A stretch of 64,000 nt of DNA from Citrobacter freundii ATCC 8090 = MTCC 1658 = NBRC 12681 (GTDB lineage: Bacteria > Pseudomonadota > Gammaproteobacteria > Enterobacterales > Enterobacteriaceae): assembly GCF_011064845.1 (NCBI RefSeq), contig NZ_CP049015.1, positions 682,001 through 746,000 on the forward strand, written 5' to 3'. The position numbers and the translations under genes were made by a program. Each line of letters begins with the position of its first letter. The first letter of the stretch is position 1. Shown here piece by piece: positions 1-9,105 of this stretch. The notes below the pieces were generated by a model, which saw nothing but the letters and a program-made list of their open reading frames with translations, did no database searches and had not been told where the DNA came from.

Positions 1-2
1 TG

Positions 3-101
3 TTGTACCACAAGCGTTTACGGCACTTTGTTTTGTTACCTTCATGCGCGGCGCTGATTGGTGGCATTGTTCTGGTAATGATGAACTGGAATCAGGGATG
101 A
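3..101 (+). CDS. yjjZ: YjjZ-like DUF1435 membrane protein, C-terminal end (partial)
   Basis: The open frame enters from the left edge and stops at a TGA at 99-101, leaving 32 residues. They show a basic stretch (YHKRLRH), a hydrophobic segment rich in Leu, Ile, Gly and Val, then NWNQG at the end. In E. coli the small DUF1435 membrane protein YjjZ sits just before the leu tRNA cluster, and this tail resembles it from memory. The function of the family is unknown. The call rests on position and a short remembered match, so it is moderate. Confidence 0.55.
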   Translation: MYHKRLRHFVLLPSCAALIGGIVLVMMNWNQG

Positions 102-141
102 ACAAAACTAGAGAAGGAAATCGAGAGGGAAATAAGATAAT

Positions 142-227
142 TGGTGCGAGGGGGGGGACTCGAACCCCCACATCCTAAGGACACTAACACCTGAAGCTAG
201 CGCGTCTACCAATTCCGCCACCTTCGC
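142..227 (-). tRNA. leuV: tRNA-Leu(CAG), third gene of the cluster
   Basis: An 86-nt tRNA gene with encoded CCA, read on the minus strand. It has the long variable arm expected of tRNA-Leu, anticodon CAG inside the loop CTTCAGGTG, and a GCGAAGG acceptor 5' strand pairing with the 3' end. The variable arm has a three-base loop and is one base shorter than in the copy at 374-460. The T loop reads TTCGAGT. It is the last of three tandem copies transcribed from the promoter near 502-529. Confidence 0.97.
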
Positions 228-259
228 ACAGTCATCTTATTTGTTTGATATCGCCTCGT

Positions 260-345
260 TGGTGCGAGGGGGGGGACTCGAACCCCCACATCCTAAGGAC
301 ACTAACACCTGAAGCTAGCGCGTCTACCAATTCCGCCACCTTCGC
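260..345 (-). tRNA. leuP: tRNA-Leu(CAG), second gene of the cluster
   Basis: An 86-nt tRNA gene with encoded CCA, identical as far as I can read to the copy at 142-227, including the shortened variable arm and the TTCGAGT T loop. Anticodon CAG reads the most used leucine codon, CUG. The copies are separated by short spacers, as expected for a polycistronic tRNA precursor. Confidence 0.97.
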
Positions 346-373
346 CCAGTGCGAGCAATATCAACGTGGATTA

Positions 374-460
374 TGGTGCGAGGGGGGGGACTTGAACCCC
401 CACGTCCGAAAGGACACTAACACCTGAAGCTAGCGCGTCTACCAATTCCGCCACCTTCGC
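374..460 (-). tRNA. leuQ: tRNA-Leu(CAG), first gene of the cluster
   Basis: An 87-nt tRNA gene with encoded CCA and anticodon CAG, nearest the promoter. It differs from the two downstream copies: its variable arm has a four-base loop with a G-C pair where the others have G-U, and its T loop reads TTCAAGT. This is the form I remember from E. coli apart from a loop base, so the two downstream copies appear to be the derived ones. Confidence 0.97.
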
Positions 461-501
461 ATACCATCGACACTCAAAAAGTATCGTTACCACGGAGGCG
501 A

Positions 502-529
502 ATTCTAGAGATTTTATGCAGGGCGTCAA
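502..529 (-). promoter_or_regulatory. Sigma-70 promoter of the leu tRNA cluster
   Basis: On the minus strand TTGACG (524-529) is followed after 16 bases by TAGAAT (502-507). A GC-rich stretch lies just downstream of the -10, as in the discriminators of stable-RNA promoters under stringent control. It ends about 40 bases before the first tRNA. The growth-rate control is inferred from the discriminator and the type of gene. Confidence 0.75.
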
Positions 530-594
530 CTGTTAATTATCGAACTTAACGTGATTGCCGAAAAAAAAGGCGTTTCTTCTGCTTTGGCGTTTTA

Positions 595-675
595 TGCAGG
601 CCGGATAAGCGATAGCGCCATCCGGCGTTGCTCGGTGTCACGCCAGATGGCGGCGTAAACGCCTTATCTGGCCTA
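595..675. repeat. BIME: two inverted REP units
   Basis: A REP-type unit (GCCGGATAAGC...CATCCGGC, about 597-625) faces a second, more diverged one (CAGATGGCGGCG...CTTATCTGGC, about 642-672). This paired layout is typical of enterobacterial BIMEs, and it lies just after the 3' end of rsmC. BIMEs can stabilise mRNA ends and bind Pol I, gyrase or IHF; nothing here shows a specific role. Confidence 0.85.
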
Positions 676-681
676 CAGCGG

Positions 682-1713
682 TTAGGCTTTTTTCGCCTGG
701 CGCGTCATGATGGTGCGATAGACCTTAAAGCGCCCGGTCTGCGCGATAACTTCGTGGAAGCCAAACACTTCATCCAGAACCTTCGGATAAGGCAGGAAGG
801 CGTTTGCCACGATACGCAGTTCACCGCCACTGTTCAGATGACGCACGGCGCCGCGAATCAGCGTTTGCGCGGCATCAAGGCTGGTCTGCATTCCGTCGTG
901 GAACGGTGGGTTGGAGATGATCATATCAAATCGGCCCGTTACGTCAGAAAAGACGTTACTGGCGATGACGTCACCTTCAATGCCATTGGCTGCAAGCGTT
1001 GCGCGGCTTGCTTCAACGGCGGCGGCGCTAACATCGCACAGGGTTAAGCGCACTTTCGGCGAGTGGCTGGCCAAGGCGACGGAGAGAACGCCTGCGCCAC
1101 AGCCGACATCCAGCACTTTGCCTTTGGTGTGCGGCGTCAGCGTGGAGAGCAGCAGTTGGCTGCCAACATCCAGGCCGTCACGGCTGAAGACGCCCGGCAG
1201 CGTTTTGATGGTCAGATTTTCTGTCTGGTATTCATCCCAGTATTTTTCTGCATCAAAGACCGGCTGTTTTTCCAGACGACCGTGGTACAGGCCACAGCGA
1301 CGTGCGCTGTCGACTTTGTTTAACGGTGCGTATTCGGCCAGCATCTGCTCTGCGCTACGTACGCCGCTGCGATTCTCACCGACAACAAAAATATCGGTGC
1401 CAACCGGTAACAGCGACAGAATGTTCATCAACTGGAACTGGGCTTCCGGCTTATTCTTCGGCCAGTAGTAGATCAGCGTATCGCTATCGGCAACGTCATC
1501 GGCCTGCGCGATGAGGCTGAAGCGGACGTTGTCGCCCATCTGGCGGTTAAGCACCTGCCAGTGGTGAAGCTGCTGAGTGTGCGCTCGGCTGGCGGCGCTT
1601 TCAAAATGGGCAGGCAGGTCATCCTGCAAATCACCGGCAAACAGAATACGGCTTTGTTCGAAATCATCACTGTGGCGCAGCAAGACTTCACTTGCCGGGG
1701 TAAAAGCAGACAT
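682..1713 (-). CDS. rsmC: 16S rRNA m2G1207 methyltransferase RsmC
   Basis: 343 residues, the same length as E. coli RsmC. The enzyme methylates N2 of G1207 in 16S rRNA within the 30S subunit, using SAM. The N-terminal half is the degenerate methyltransferase-like domain that helps folding and substrate binding. The C-terminal half is catalytic: the SAM loop LDVGCGAG at about 201-208 and the NPPF motif at 268-271, typical of guanine-N2 methyltransferases. It is transcribed away from holD, and the 100-bp gap at 1714-1816 must hold both promoters. Annotation is secure by length and motifs. Confidence 0.97.
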   Translation of the reverse strand: MSAFTPASEVLLRHSDDFEQSRILFAGDLQDDLPAHFESAASRAHTQQLHHWQVLNRQMGDNVRFSLIAQADDVADSDTLIYYWPKNKPEAQFQLMNILSLLPVGTDIFVVGENRSGVRSAEQMLAEYAPLNKVDSARRCGLYHGRLEKQPVFDAEKYWDEYQTENLTIKTLPGVFSRDGLDVGSQLLLSTLTPHTKGKVLDVGCGAGVLSVALASHSPKVRLTLCDVSAAAVEASRATLAANGIEGDVIASNVFSDVTGRFDMIISNPPFHDGMQTSLDAAQTLIRGAVRHLNSGGELRIVANAFLPYPKVLDEVFGFHEVIAQTGRFKVYRTIMTRQAKKA

Positions 1714-1816
1714 GGAATGCTCCTTAAATTGTACAGCGGGGGATTATAGTTGTTTGATGGCACGGATTCGACAAATTTGCTATATTTGCGCCCCTGATAG
1801 ACAGGAGTGTTTCGCT

Positions 1817-2230
1817 ATGACATCCCGACGAGACTGGCAGTTACAGCAACTGGGCATTACGCAGTGGTCGTTGCGTCGTCCTGGCGCACTGCAGGGCGAG
1901 ATCGCGATTTCCATTCCTGCGCATGTCCGTTTGGTGATGGTTGCTGCACAGTTACCCGCGCTAACCGAACCATTGATGAGCGATATTTTACGCGCATTAA
2001 CCGTCAGCCCGGATCAGGTTTTACAACTGACGCCTGACCGTGTCGCCATGCTGCCGCAAGGCAGTCGCTGTAATAGCTGGCGGCTGGGAACCGAAGAGCC
2101 GCTGCTGCTGGAGGGCGCTCAGGTCGAGAGTCCTGCGTTTAATGAATTACGGGAAAACCCAGCGGCACGCGCCGCGTTATGGCAACAAATCTGCGCATAT
2201 GAACACGATTTCTTCCCTCGAACCGACTGA
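1817..2230 (+). CDS. holD: DNA polymerase III psi subunit HolD
   Basis: 137 residues from the ATG at 1817, equal to E. coli HolD. Psi joins chi (HolC) and the clamp loader, linking the replisome to SSB-coated lagging-strand template. The N-terminal segment TSRRDWQLQQLGITQW is the part that contacts the clamp loader in E. coli. The open frame extends upstream to 1577, but that stretch runs back across the rsmC start; the ATG at 1817 follows an AGGAG at 1803-1807 and gives the family length. The 3' end overlaps rimI by 32 bp. Confidence 0.95.
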   Translation: MTSRRDWQLQQLGITQWSLRRPGALQGEIAISIPAHVRLVMVAAQLPALTEPLMSDILRALTVSPDQVLQLTPDRVAMLPQGSRCNSWRLGTEEPLLLEGAQVESPAFNELRENPAARAALWQQICAYEHDFFPRTD

Positions 2231-2645
2231 TTTACCCGCAGCATTTCATATTGAAAAACGCGCCCACGCTTTTCCGTGGAGTGAAAAAACATTTGCCAGC
2301 AACCAGGGCGATCGCTATCTCAATTTTCAGTTGAGGGTTGATGACGTGATGGCGGCTTTTGCGATTACGCAGGTCGTGCTGGATGAAGCTACGCTGTTCA
2401 ATATTGCCGTCGATCCTGACTTTCAGCGCCGTGGGCTGGGGCGTGAGCTGTTGGAGCATTTGATCGATGAGCTGGAAAAGCGTGGCATTTTGACGCTGTG
2501 GCTTGAAGTGCGCGCTTCGAATGCGGCCGCTATCGCGCTGTACGAAAGCTTAGGCTTTAACGAGGCGACGATCCGTCGCAATTACTATCCAACGGCCGAT
2601 GGTCACGAAGACGCCATCATCATGGCGTTGCCAATCAGCATGTAA
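2199..2645 (+). CDS. rimI: Ribosomal protein bS18-alanine N-acetyltransferase RimI
   Basis: 148 residues from the ATG at 2199, matching E. coli and Salmonella RimI. It acetylates the N-terminal alanine of ribosomal protein S18 using acetyl-CoA. It has the GNAT fold: acetyl-CoA loop RRGLG at 77-81, general base Glu103 in LWLEVR, and general acid Tyr115 in ALYESLGF, both known catalytic residues in the Salmonella enzyme. The start lies inside holD in another frame, so the two are probably translationally coupled. A longer frame back to 2040 is a holD shadow. Confidence 0.96.
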   Translation: MNTISSLEPTDLPAAFHIEKRAHAFPWSEKTFASNQGDRYLNFQLRVDDVMAAFAITQVVLDEATLFNIAVDPDFQRRGLGRELLEHLIDELEKRGILTLWLEVRASNAAAIALYESLGFNEATIRRNYYPTADGHEDAIIMALPISM

Positions 2646-2656
2646 GACAAGGTGTA

Positions 2657-3340
2657 ATGATGAAGAAGTGGGACTGGATTTTCTTTGATGCCGACGAAAC
2701 GCTGTTTACATTTGACTCGTTTACCGGCTTACAGCGGATGTTTCTCGACTATAGCATTACCTTTACCGCTGAAGATTTTCAGGACTACCAGGCCGTGAAT
2801 AAACCGCTGTGGGTGGATTACCAAAACGGCGCGATTACCTCATTACAACTGCAGCATGCCCGTTTTCAGAGCTGGGCCGAACGCCTGAAGGTTGAACCGG
2901 GCCAGCTTAATGATGCATTCATCAATGCGATGGCGGAGATCTGCTCGCCGTTGCCGGGGGCGGTTTCTCTGCTCAATGCGATTCGTGATAAAGCGAAAAT
3001 CGGCATCATTACTAACGGCTTTACCGCGTTGCAGCAAATCCGCCTTGAGCGGACGGGGCTGCGCGATTATTTCGATCTGCTGGTGATTTCTGAGCAGGTT
3101 GGGGTGGCAAAACCTGATTCCCGTATTTTTGACCATGCGCTGGAGCAGGCGGGCAATCCTGACCGTTCTCGCGTGCTAATGGTGGGTGACACCGCAGAGT
3201 CCGATATTCTTGGCGGCATTAACGCCGGGCTATCCACCTGCTGGCTAAATACGCATCACCGCGAGCAGCCAGCGGGCATTCAGCCGACCTGGACCGTAGC
3301 GTCATTAAGCGAACTGGAGCAGCTCCTGTGTAAACACTGA
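2657..3340 (+). CDS. yjjG: HAD-family nucleoside monophosphatase YjjG
   Basis: 227 residues from the first of two adjacent ATG codons (2657 and 2660); an AAGGTG Shine-Dalgarno lies at 2649-2654. E. coli YjjG is a house-cleaning pyrimidine nucleotidase that hydrolyses dUMP, dTMP and non-canonical monophosphates. HAD motif I is FFDADETLF (nucleophile Asp11, acid Asp13), motif II IITNG, and motif [13 protein letters not shown] near the C terminus. A helical cap domain lies between motifs I and II. Third gene after holD-rimI, with an 11-bp gap from rimI. Confidence 0.95.
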   Translation: MMKKWDWIFFDADETLFTFDSFTGLQRMFLDYSITFTAEDFQDYQAVNKPLWVDYQNGAITSLQLQHARFQSWAERLKVEPGQLNDAFINAMAEICSPLPGAVSLLNAIRDKAKIGIITNGFTALQQIRLERTGLRDYFDLLVISEQVGVAKPDSRIFDHALEQAGNPDRSRVLMVGDTAESDILGGINAGLSTCWLNTHHREQPAGIQPTWTVASLSELEQLLCKH

Positions 3341-3432
3341 TTGCCTCCCCCCCGTTGATGGGTAAAATAGCCGCAATTTTTCGTATTCAACTTGCCCGGC
3401 CCGTTGCCGTGCTTACCTAAGAAGATTTGACT

Positions 3433-5022
3433 ATGACGTTGTCTCCTTATTTGCAAGAGGTGGCCAAACGCCGCACTTTTGCCATTATTTCTCACCCGGA
3501 TGCCGGTAAAACGACAATTACTGAAAAGGTACTGTTATTCGGACAGGCCATTCAGACCGCCGGTACGGTAAAAGGCCGTGGCTCCAGCCAGCATGCAAAA
3601 TCTGACTGGATGGAAATGGAAAAGCAACGTGGTATCTCCATTACCACCTCTGTGATGCAGTTTCCGTATCATGACTGTCTGGTGAACCTGCTGGACACCC
3701 CGGGGCACGAAGACTTCTCCGAAGATACCTATCGTACTCTGACGGCGGTGGACTGCTGCCTGATGGTTATCGATGCTGCAAAAGGCGTTGAAGATCGTAC
3801 CCGTAAGCTGATGGAAGTTACCCGTCTGCGCGATACGCCGATCCTGACCTTTATGAACAAACTCGACCGTGACATCCGCGATCCGATGGAGCTGCTGGAT
3901 GAAGTTGAGAACGAACTGAAAATCGGCTGTGCGCCGATCACCTGGCCGATTGGCTGCGGTAAGTTGTTCAAAGGTGTCTACCACCTTTATAAAGATGAAA
4001 CTTACCTGTATCAGACCGGTAAAGGCCACACCATTCAGGAAGTGCGTGTTGTTAAAGGTCTTAACAACCCGGAACTTGATACTGCCGTGGGTGAAGACCT
4101 GGCGCAGCAGCTGCGTGACGAGCTGGAGCTGGTGCAGGGCGCGTCCAACGAGTTCGACCATGAGTTGTTCCTTGCGGGCGAAATCACCCCGGTCTTCTTC
4201 GGTACCGCGTTGGGTAACTTCGGCGTTGACCATATGCTGGATGGCTTAGTGGAGTGGGCGCCTGCGCCGATGCCGCGTAAAACCGACACCCGCGTCGTCG
4301 AAGCCTCAGAAGAGAAGTTCACCGGTTTCGTGTTTAAAATTCAGGCCAACATGGACCCGAAACACCGTGACCGTGTGGCGTTCATGCGTGTGGTATCCGG
4401 CAAGTATGAGAAAGGCATGAAAATGCGCCAGGTGCGCATTGGTAAAGACGTGGTGATCTCCGATGCACTCACCTTTATGGCCGGTGACCGTTCTCATGTG
4501 GAAGAAGCGTATCCGGGCGATATTCTCGGCCTGCATAACCACGGCACAATCCAGATCGGCGATACCTTTACCCAAGGCGAAATGATGAAGTTCACCGGTA
4601 TTCCGAACTTCGCGCCGGAGCTGTTCCGTCGTATTCGCCTGAAGGATCCATTGAAGCAGAAACAGCTGCTTAAAGGGCTGGTTCAGCTTTCAGAAGAGGG
4701 TGCAGTGCAGGTATTCCGTCCGATCGCCAACAACGATCTGATCGTCGGTGCGGTGGGTGTGCTGCAGTTTGACGTGGTGGTTTCACGTCTGAAGAGCGAG
4801 TACAACGTTGAAGCGATTTATGAATCCGTCAATGTGGCGACTGCACGCTGGGTAGAATGTTCTGACGTGAAGAAATTCGAAGAATTTAAGCGTAAGAACG
4901 AAATTCAGCTGGCGCTGGATGGCGGCGATAACCTCACCTATATCGCGCCAACCATGGTTAACCTGAATCTCACCCAGGAACGTTATCCGGACGTTCAGTT
5001 CCGTAAAACACGCGAACACTAA
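3433..5022 (+). CDS. prfC: Peptide chain release factor 3 (RF3)
   Basis: 529 residues from the ATG at 3433, the E. coli length. An in-frame TTG at 3427 is two codons upstream but less likely as start. RF3 is a GTPase that removes RF1/RF2 from the ribosome after peptide release. It has the translational GTPase motifs: G1 SHPDAGKTT near 20-28, the switch I segment [10 protein letters not shown]3 DTPGHEDF, and NKLD. Beta-barrel domains II and III follow. It is monocistronic with its own terminator at 5032. Confidence 0.98.
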   Translation: MTLSPYLQEVAKRRTFAIISHPDAGKTTITEKVLLFGQAIQTAGTVKGRGSSQHAKSDWMEMEKQRGISITTSVMQFPYHDCLVNLLDTPGHEDFSEDTYRTLTAVDCCLMVIDAAKGVEDRTRKLMEVTRLRDTPILTFMNKLDRDIRDPMELLDEVENELKIGCAPITWPIGCGKLFKGVYHLYKDETYLYQTGKGHTIQEVRVVKGLNNPELDTAVGEDLAQQLRDELELVQGASNEFDHELFLAGEITPVFFGTALGNFGVDHMLDGLVEWAPAPMPRKTDTRVVEASEEKFTGFVFKIQANMDPKHRDRVAFMRVVSGKYEKGMKMRQVRIGKDVVISDALTFMAGDRSHVEEAYPGDILGLHNHGTIQIGDTFTQGEMMKFTGIPNFAPELFRRIRLKDPLKQKQLLKGLVQLSEEGAVQVFRPIANNDLIVGAVGVLQFDVVVSRLKSEYNVEAIYESVNVATARWVECSDVKKFEEFKRKNEIQLALDGGDNLTYIAPTMVNLNLTQERYPDVQFRKTREH

Positions 5023-5031
5023 TCGACCTTC

Positions 5032-5064
5032 CAGGGCACGGTATCCGCCGTGCCCTGCAACTTT
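5032..5064 (+). terminator. prfC terminator
   Basis: Ten-base perfect inverted repeat CAGGGCACGG / CCGTGCCCTG (5032-5041 and 5048-5057) with a six-base loop. It is followed by a moderately pyrimidine-rich stretch rather than a clean T run, so termination may be inefficient. Confidence 0.7.
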
Positions 5065-5330
5065 CCCTGTCTTTTAAATCCCTTGCGGAATGTTCTTAAA
5101 ACTTCGCGTTTTTCTTTTGTTTGCCTGTTTTTTAGTCAAATTGGGCAGCGATCACGAAATCCTGAACTATATTTAACAATGTGATGACATAAATATCGGC
5201 GTTAAATGCTTTTTAGGCTGCCTGTTGCAGCTTCTATTGCTGATATTTATTCCACTTACAAAATTAGTTGCTGGTTCAGGCCGTGTAACGGCAGAGCCTG
5301 GCTTTTAGCAAAACATACAGGAATACATCG
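5065..5330 (+). promoter_or_regulatory. osmY promoter region with sigma-S-like -10
   Basis: AT-rich leader before osmY. CTATATT at 5167-5173, followed by TAA, fits the sigma-S -10 preference (CTATACT) and resembles the E. coli osmY promoter as I remember it; no good -35 is seen, as usual for sigma-S promoters. The E. coli gene is induced by stationary phase and osmotic stress and modulated by Lrp, CRP and IHF. I did not resolve their sites here. Confidence 0.6.
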
Positions 5331-5948
5331 ATGACAATGACAGGACTTAAGATTTCTAAAACGCTGCTGGCCGTGATGCTGACCTCCGCTGTTGCAACGG
5401 GTTCTGCTTATGCAGAAAACGCCACGACGGATAAAGCGCAATCCGGCGTCGAAAGTGCGGGGCAGAAAGTCGATAGCTCTATGAACAAAGTCGGTAATTT
5501 CATGGATGACAGCACCATCACCGCGAAAGTAAAAGCCGCGCTGGTGGACCACGATAGCATTAAGAGCACCGATATTTCCGTCAAGACCGATCAGAAAGTA
5601 GTAACGCTAAGCGGCTTTGTTGAAAGCCAGGCGCAGGCTGAAGAAGCGGTGAAAGTGGCGAAAGGCGTTGAGGGTGTGACCTCCGTTAGCGACAAACTGC
5701 ACGTGCGTGATAGTAAAGAAACCTCCGTTAAAGGCTATGCGGGCGATACGGCAATCACCAGTGAAGTAAAAGCCAAGCTGCTGGCCGATGATATTGTCCC
5801 TTCACGCAAGGTGAAAGTTGAGACCACCGATGGCGTTGTGCAACTTTCAGGCTCTGTCGATTCACAAGCTCAAAGCGATCGCGCTGAGAGCATCGCCAAA
5901 GCGATCGATGGCGTGAAAAGCGTCAAAAACGACCTCAAAACTCACTAA
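5331..5948 (+). CDS. osmY: Periplasmic osmotic-stress chaperone OsmY
   Basis: 205 residues. A Sec signal peptide (about 1-28, ending SAYA) is followed by a polar linker and two BON domains, roughly residues 55-125 and 135-204. Each has the pattern ITxxVKAxLxxD...VKTxxxVVxLSGxVxSQAQ. OsmY is a stress-induced periplasmic protein with chaperone-like activity. The linker after the signal peptide is slightly longer than the E. coli one I recall (201 aa), the only visible length difference. Single-gene unit with sigma-S-type promoter features. Confidence 0.96.
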   Translation: MTMTGLKISKTLLAVMLTSAVATGSAYAENATTDKAQSGVESAGQKVDSSMNKVGNFMDDSTITAKVKAALVDHDSIKSTDISVKTDQKVVTLSGFVESQAQAEEAVKVAKGVEGVTSVSDKLHVRDSKETSVKGYAGDTAITSEVKAKLLADDIVPSRKVKVETTDGVVQLSGSVDSQAQSDRAESIAKAIDGVKSVKNDLKTH

Positions 5949-5960
5949 TTAGACTTAATT

Positions 5961-5987
5961 CGCCCTCCTGACGTTTGTCGGGAGGCG
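5961..5987 (+). terminator. Hairpin after osmY
   Basis: CTCCTGAC / GTCGGGAG (one G-U pair) form an eight-base stem with a GTTT loop between osmY and ytjA, extended by CGC/GCG flanks. Only weakly T-rich sequence follows, so it may act more as an mRNA 3'-end stabiliser than a strong terminator. Confidence 0.55.
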
Positions 5988-6075
5988 TATTGTGCACCAC
6001 ACTGAAAATATCGCCGATGGGTAGCCTGAGCGCTCATATCAAGCGGTGAAATTAACTATGGTAAAGGAGAAGCAT

Positions 6076-6237
6076 ATGTTTCGATGGGGCATCATATTTC
6101 TGGTTATCGCGTTAATTGCCGCTGCACTGGGTTTTGGTGGACTGGCGGGTACCGCTGCAGGCGCAGCGAAAATTGTTTTTGTGGTGGGTATCATTCTGTT
6201 TCTGGTCAGCCTGTTCACCGGGCGTAAACGACCCTAG
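6076..6237 (+). CDS. ytjA: Small membrane protein YtjA (DUF1328)
   Basis: 53 residues from the ATG at 6076, preceded by an AAGGAGAAG Shine-Dalgarno; the frame is open back to 6046 but that start lacks a ribosome site. Two hydrophobic segments (residues 4-24 and 29-47) separated by a small Gly/Ala-rich hinge, ending in the basic tail GRKRP. E. coli YtjA is a 53-aa inner-membrane protein of unknown function in the DUF1328/UPF0391 family. Confidence 0.93.
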   Translation: MFRWGIIFLVIALIAAALGFGGLAGTAAGAAKIVFVVGIILFLVSLFTGRKRP

Positions 6238-6267
6238 TACGTAAACCGTAAAGATAACTTGCTACTG

Positions 6268-6291
6268 AGCCAGTCCAGCGGACTGGCTTTT
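6268..6291 (+). terminator. ytjA terminator
   Basis: Perfect nine-base stem AGCCAGTCC / GGACTGGCT with a three-base loop (6268-6288), followed by TTT. An outer pairing AACCGTAAA / TTTTACGGTT encloses it. Rho-independent terminator shape. Confidence 0.8.
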
Positions 6292-6358
6292 ACGGTTTTA
6301 GCTGCAGGCAATTTGCGTTACTTTGTTGTCCTATTACAAAAACAACAGGAAGGCAGAG

Positions 6359-7432
6359 GTGGGGCAGAGAATACCCGTCACGCTCGGTAATATCGCGCCG
6401 TTATCGTTACGTCCGTTTCAACCTGGCAGTATGGCGCTGGTGTGCGAGGGCGGGGGACAAAGAGGCATCTTCACCGCAGGCGTACTGGATGAATTCATGC
6501 GCGCGCAGTTCAATCCCTTTGATCTCTTCTACGGGACGTCCGCTGGTGCGCAAAACCTTTCAGCTTATCTCTGTAACCAGCCCGGTTACGGTCGTAAAGT
6601 CATCATGCGTTACACTACCCGACGTGAGTTTTTTGACCCGGTGCGCTTTGTGCGCGGGGGAAACTTAATCGATCTCGACTGGCTGGTGGATTCGACCTCG
6701 TCCCAAATGCCGCTGGCGATGGACAACGCTGAGCGCTTGTTTGCCGCGGGGAAAGCGTTTTATATGTGCGCCTGTCGGGGTGATGACTACACGCCGGGCT
6801 ATTTTTCGCCGAACCGGCAAAACTGGCTCGATCTTATTCGTGCCTCCAGCGCGATTCCCGGGTTCTACCGCACAGGGGTTGTGCTGGACGGCGTGAATTA
6901 CCTGGATGGGGGCGTCAGCGACGCCATTCCCGTGCAGGAAGCGGCGAAGCAGGGGGCGAAAACGCTGGTGGTTATCCGCACTGTGCCTTCGCAAATGTAT
7001 TACACCCCGCAGTGGTTCAAGCGTATGGAACGCTGGCTGGGCGAAAGCAGCCTGCAACCACTGTTGAATCTGGTGCAGCACCATGAAGCCACCTATCGCG
7101 CGATTCAGAGCTTTATTGAGAAACCGCCGGGCAAGCTGCGTATCTTTGAGATTTACCCTCCCAAACCGCTCCACAGCATGGCGTTGGGAAGCCGTATTCC
7201 GGCCTTGCGGGAAGACTACAAAACCGGACGTCTGTGCGGTCGTTACTTCCTCGCTACCGTCGGCAAACTGCTGGGGAAAAACGTGCCGCTGCCTCGTCAG
7301 ACGCCGAAGATTGTGGTGCCGGGACCGGTGGTGGTTCCTCCCGCGCCGGTGGCCAACGATGCCCACGCGCCGGTGGTGGCCAATGCGCCTCAGGCCAACG
7401 ATACAACGTTTAATAATGAGGATTTGGCGTGA
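6359..7432 (+). CDS. yjjU: Patatin-like phospholipase YjjU
   Basis: 357 residues from a GTG at 6359, which follows AGGAAGG and gives the E. coli length; the frame is open back to a TTG at 6323. Patatin-fold lipid acyl hydrolase: oxyanion loop EGGGQRG (30-36), nucleophile elbow GTSAG with Ser61, and a DGG motif supplying the catalytic Asp. Substrate unknown. The C terminus is a low-complexity Pro/Val/Ala segment before NNEDLA. The stop overlaps the yjjV start (GTGA), implying translational coupling. Confidence 0.92.
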   Translation: MGQRIPVTLGNIAPLSLRPFQPGSMALVCEGGGQRGIFTAGVLDEFMRAQFNPFDLFYGTSAGAQNLSAYLCNQPGYGRKVIMRYTTRREFFDPVRFVRGGNLIDLDWLVDSTSSQMPLAMDNAERLFAAGKAFYMCACRGDDYTPGYFSPNRQNWLDLIRASSAIPGFYRTGVVLDGVNYLDGGVSDAIPVQEAAKQGAKTLVVIRTVPSQMYYTPQWFKRMERWLGESSLQPLLNLVQHHEATYRAIQSFIEKPPGKLRIFEIYPPKPLHSMALGSRIPALREDYKTGRLCGRYFLATVGKLLGKNVPLPRQTPKIVVPGPVVVPPAPVANDAHAPVVANAPQANDTTFNNEDLA

Positions 7433-8205
7433 GTTATCGTTTTATCGATACGCACTGTCACTTTGATTTCCCGCCGTTTACCGGCGATGAACCTGCCAGC
7501 ATTCAGCGCGCGGCGGAGGTTGGTGTACAGAGCATTATCGTTCCGGCCACCCAGGCGGCGAATTTTTCCCGTGTACTGGCGTTAGCGGAAAATTATCCTC
7601 CGTTATTTGCCGCGCTTGGTCTACATCCCATTGTTATTGAACAACATAGTGATGACTGCCTGGACCAGTTGCAACAGGTGCTGGATAAGCGCCCACAAAA
7701 GCTGGTGGCGGTAGGTGAGATTGGATTGGATCTGTATCGCGACGATCCGCAATTCGACAAGCAAGAGCGAGTGCTGGAAGCGCAACTTAAGCTGGCGAAG
7801 CGGTACGAACTGCCGGTGATCCTGCATTCGCGACGCACGCATGACAAGCTGGCGATGTACCTTAAACGCCATGCTTTGCCACGAACAGGCGTGGTGCATG
7901 GGTTTTCCGGGAGCGTGCAGCAGGCCGAACGCTTTGTGCAACTGGGATACAAAATTGGCGTGGGCGGCACCATTACCTATCCGCGCGCCAGTAAAACCCG
8001 CGAGGTAATGGCGCAGTTGCCGCTCGAGTCGCTGTTGCTGGAAACCGACGCGCCGGATATGCCGCTCAACGGCTTTCAGGGGCAGCCTAATCGCCCGGAG
8101 CAGGTAGTCAGAGTCTTTGACGTCTTATGTGAACTGCGCCCGGAACCTGCGGACGTGATCGCTGACGCGCTGTATCGTAATACCACGGCGTTGTTTGATT
8201 TTTGA
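7429..8205 (+). CDS. yjjV: TatD-family metal-dependent hydrolase YjjV
   Basis: 258 residues, starting at a GTG that overlaps the yjjU stop by four bases. TIM-barrel TatD nuclease family: metal ligands THCHFD at the N terminus, the E of GEIGLD, H of ILHSRR, H of VHGFSG, and Asp in LLETDAPDMP. E. coli YjjV is annotated as a putative metal-dependent hydrolase or deoxyribonuclease; its physiological substrate is not settled. It forms a two-gene unit with yjjU. Confidence 0.93.
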   Translation: MSYRFIDTHCHFDFPPFTGDEPASIQRAAEVGVQSIIVPATQAANFSRVLALAENYPPLFAALGLHPIVIEQHSDDCLDQLQQVLDKRPQKLVAVGEIGLDLYRDDPQFDKQERVLEAQLKLAKRYELPVILHSRRTHDKLAMYLKRHALPRTGVVHGFSGSVQQAERFVQLGYKIGVGGTITYPRASKTREVMAQLPLESLLLETDAPDMPLNGFQGQPNRPEQVVRVFDVLCELRPEPADVIADALYRNTTALFDF

Positions 8206-8208
8206 ATT

Positions 8209-8238
8209 CCGGATGCGGCGCTATTGCATCGCATCCGG
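8209..8238. repeat. Single REP element
   Basis: CCGGATGCG / CGCATCCGG inverted repeat between the convergent yjjV and yjjW genes. It probably also serves as the 3'-end structure for both transcripts. Confidence 0.8.
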
Positions 8239-8241
8239 CCA

Positions 8242-9105
8242 TCACAGGTACAGCGCCGGGAAAATCAAATTATCCACCCCACGTTCGCGCAATCTTTGCG
8301 CCAGGTGTTCCACATCCTCCGGCGTGGCGCTCGGCCAGTCCTTCGCTTCGCCATACACCCCGTGCGCATGAAAGGCATTCAGCCGTACCGGCACGTCACC
8401 TGAACCTCTGATAAACGCCGCCAGCGCATCAATATGCTGTAGATAATCCACCTGACCAGGGATAACCAGCAGGCGCAGTTCCGCAAGTTTCCCTTGCCCG
8501 GACAGAAAGGTAATGCTTTGTTTAATCAGCGTGTTATCGCGACCGGTCAACTGACGATGACACGTGCTGTCCCAGGCTTTTAAATCCAGCATTACGCCGT
8601 CGCACACCGGCAGCAGCTTCTGCCAGCCGGTTTCGCTCAGCATGCCATTGCTGTCGACCATACAGGTCAAGTGTTGCAGTTGCGGATCGGTTTTGATCGC
8701 ACGAAACAGCGCCACAATAAACGGTAGCTGGGTTGTCGCTTCGCCGCCGCTGACCGTAATTCCCTCAATAAACAGTGCTGCCTTGCGAATATGCTGCAGC
8801 ACCTCATCAACGCTCATGGTCTGCGCCATCGGCGTGGCCTGCTGGGGGCACATATGAAGGCAGGTGTCACACTGCTGACACAAATCGGACTGCCACCACA
8901 CTTTCCCCGCGCTCAGGCTCAGCGCCTCATGCGGGCAATGCAGCACACACTCCCCGCAGTCGTTGCAGCGTCCCATCGTCCACGGATTGTGGCAATTTTT
9001 ACAGCGCAGATTACATCCCTGCAGAAACAGAGCCAGGCGACTGCCCGGCCCGTCGACGCAGGAGAAAGGGATAATCTTACTTACCGAAGCGCATCTGCTG
9101 TTCAT
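8242..9105 (-). CDS. yjjW: YjjW, putative glycyl-radical enzyme activating enzyme (radical SAM)
   Basis: 287 residues. The N-terminal radical-SAM cluster CNLRCKNC (CxxxCxxC) follows the CVDGPGSR motif typical of glycyl-radical activases. Two ferredoxin-like four-cysteine motifs follow ([11 protein letters not shown] and [11 protein letters not shown]), placing it with activases carrying extra 4Fe-4S clusters. [10 protein letters not shown] is the SAM-binding GGE motif. Its start overlaps the yjjI stop by 29 bp, so the activase is coupled to its presumed target. The substrate of the pair is not known. Confidence 0.9.
   Translation of the reverse strand: MNSRCASVSKIIPFSCVDGPGSRLALFLQGCNLRCKNCHNPWTMGRCNDCGECVLHCPHEALSLSAGKVWWQSDLCQQCDTCLHMCPQQATPMAQTMSVDEVLQHIRKAALFIEGITVSGGEATTQLPFIVALFRAIKTDPQLQHLTCMVDSNGMLSETGWQKLLPVCDGVMLDLKAWDSTCHRQLTGRDNTLIKQSITFLSGQGKLAELRLLVIPGQVDYLQHIDALAAFIRGSGDVPVRLNAFHAHGVYGEAKDWPSATPEDVEHLAQRLRERGVDNLIFPALYL

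Noticed and set aside
245..427. 60-codon frame across the tRNA cluster
   Set aside because: It translates tRNA sequence, giving repeated GGDxNPH blocks from the repeated tRNA genes. Not a protein gene.
1..600. Integrated element at the leu tRNA genes
   Set aside because: No integrase, no duplicated tRNA 3' end beyond the natural tandem copies, and core genes on both sides.
3535..4233. 232-residue frame antisense to prfC, and similar long frames opposite deoB and yjjU
   Set aside because: Shadows of highly biased genes; no ribosome sites or recognisable motifs.
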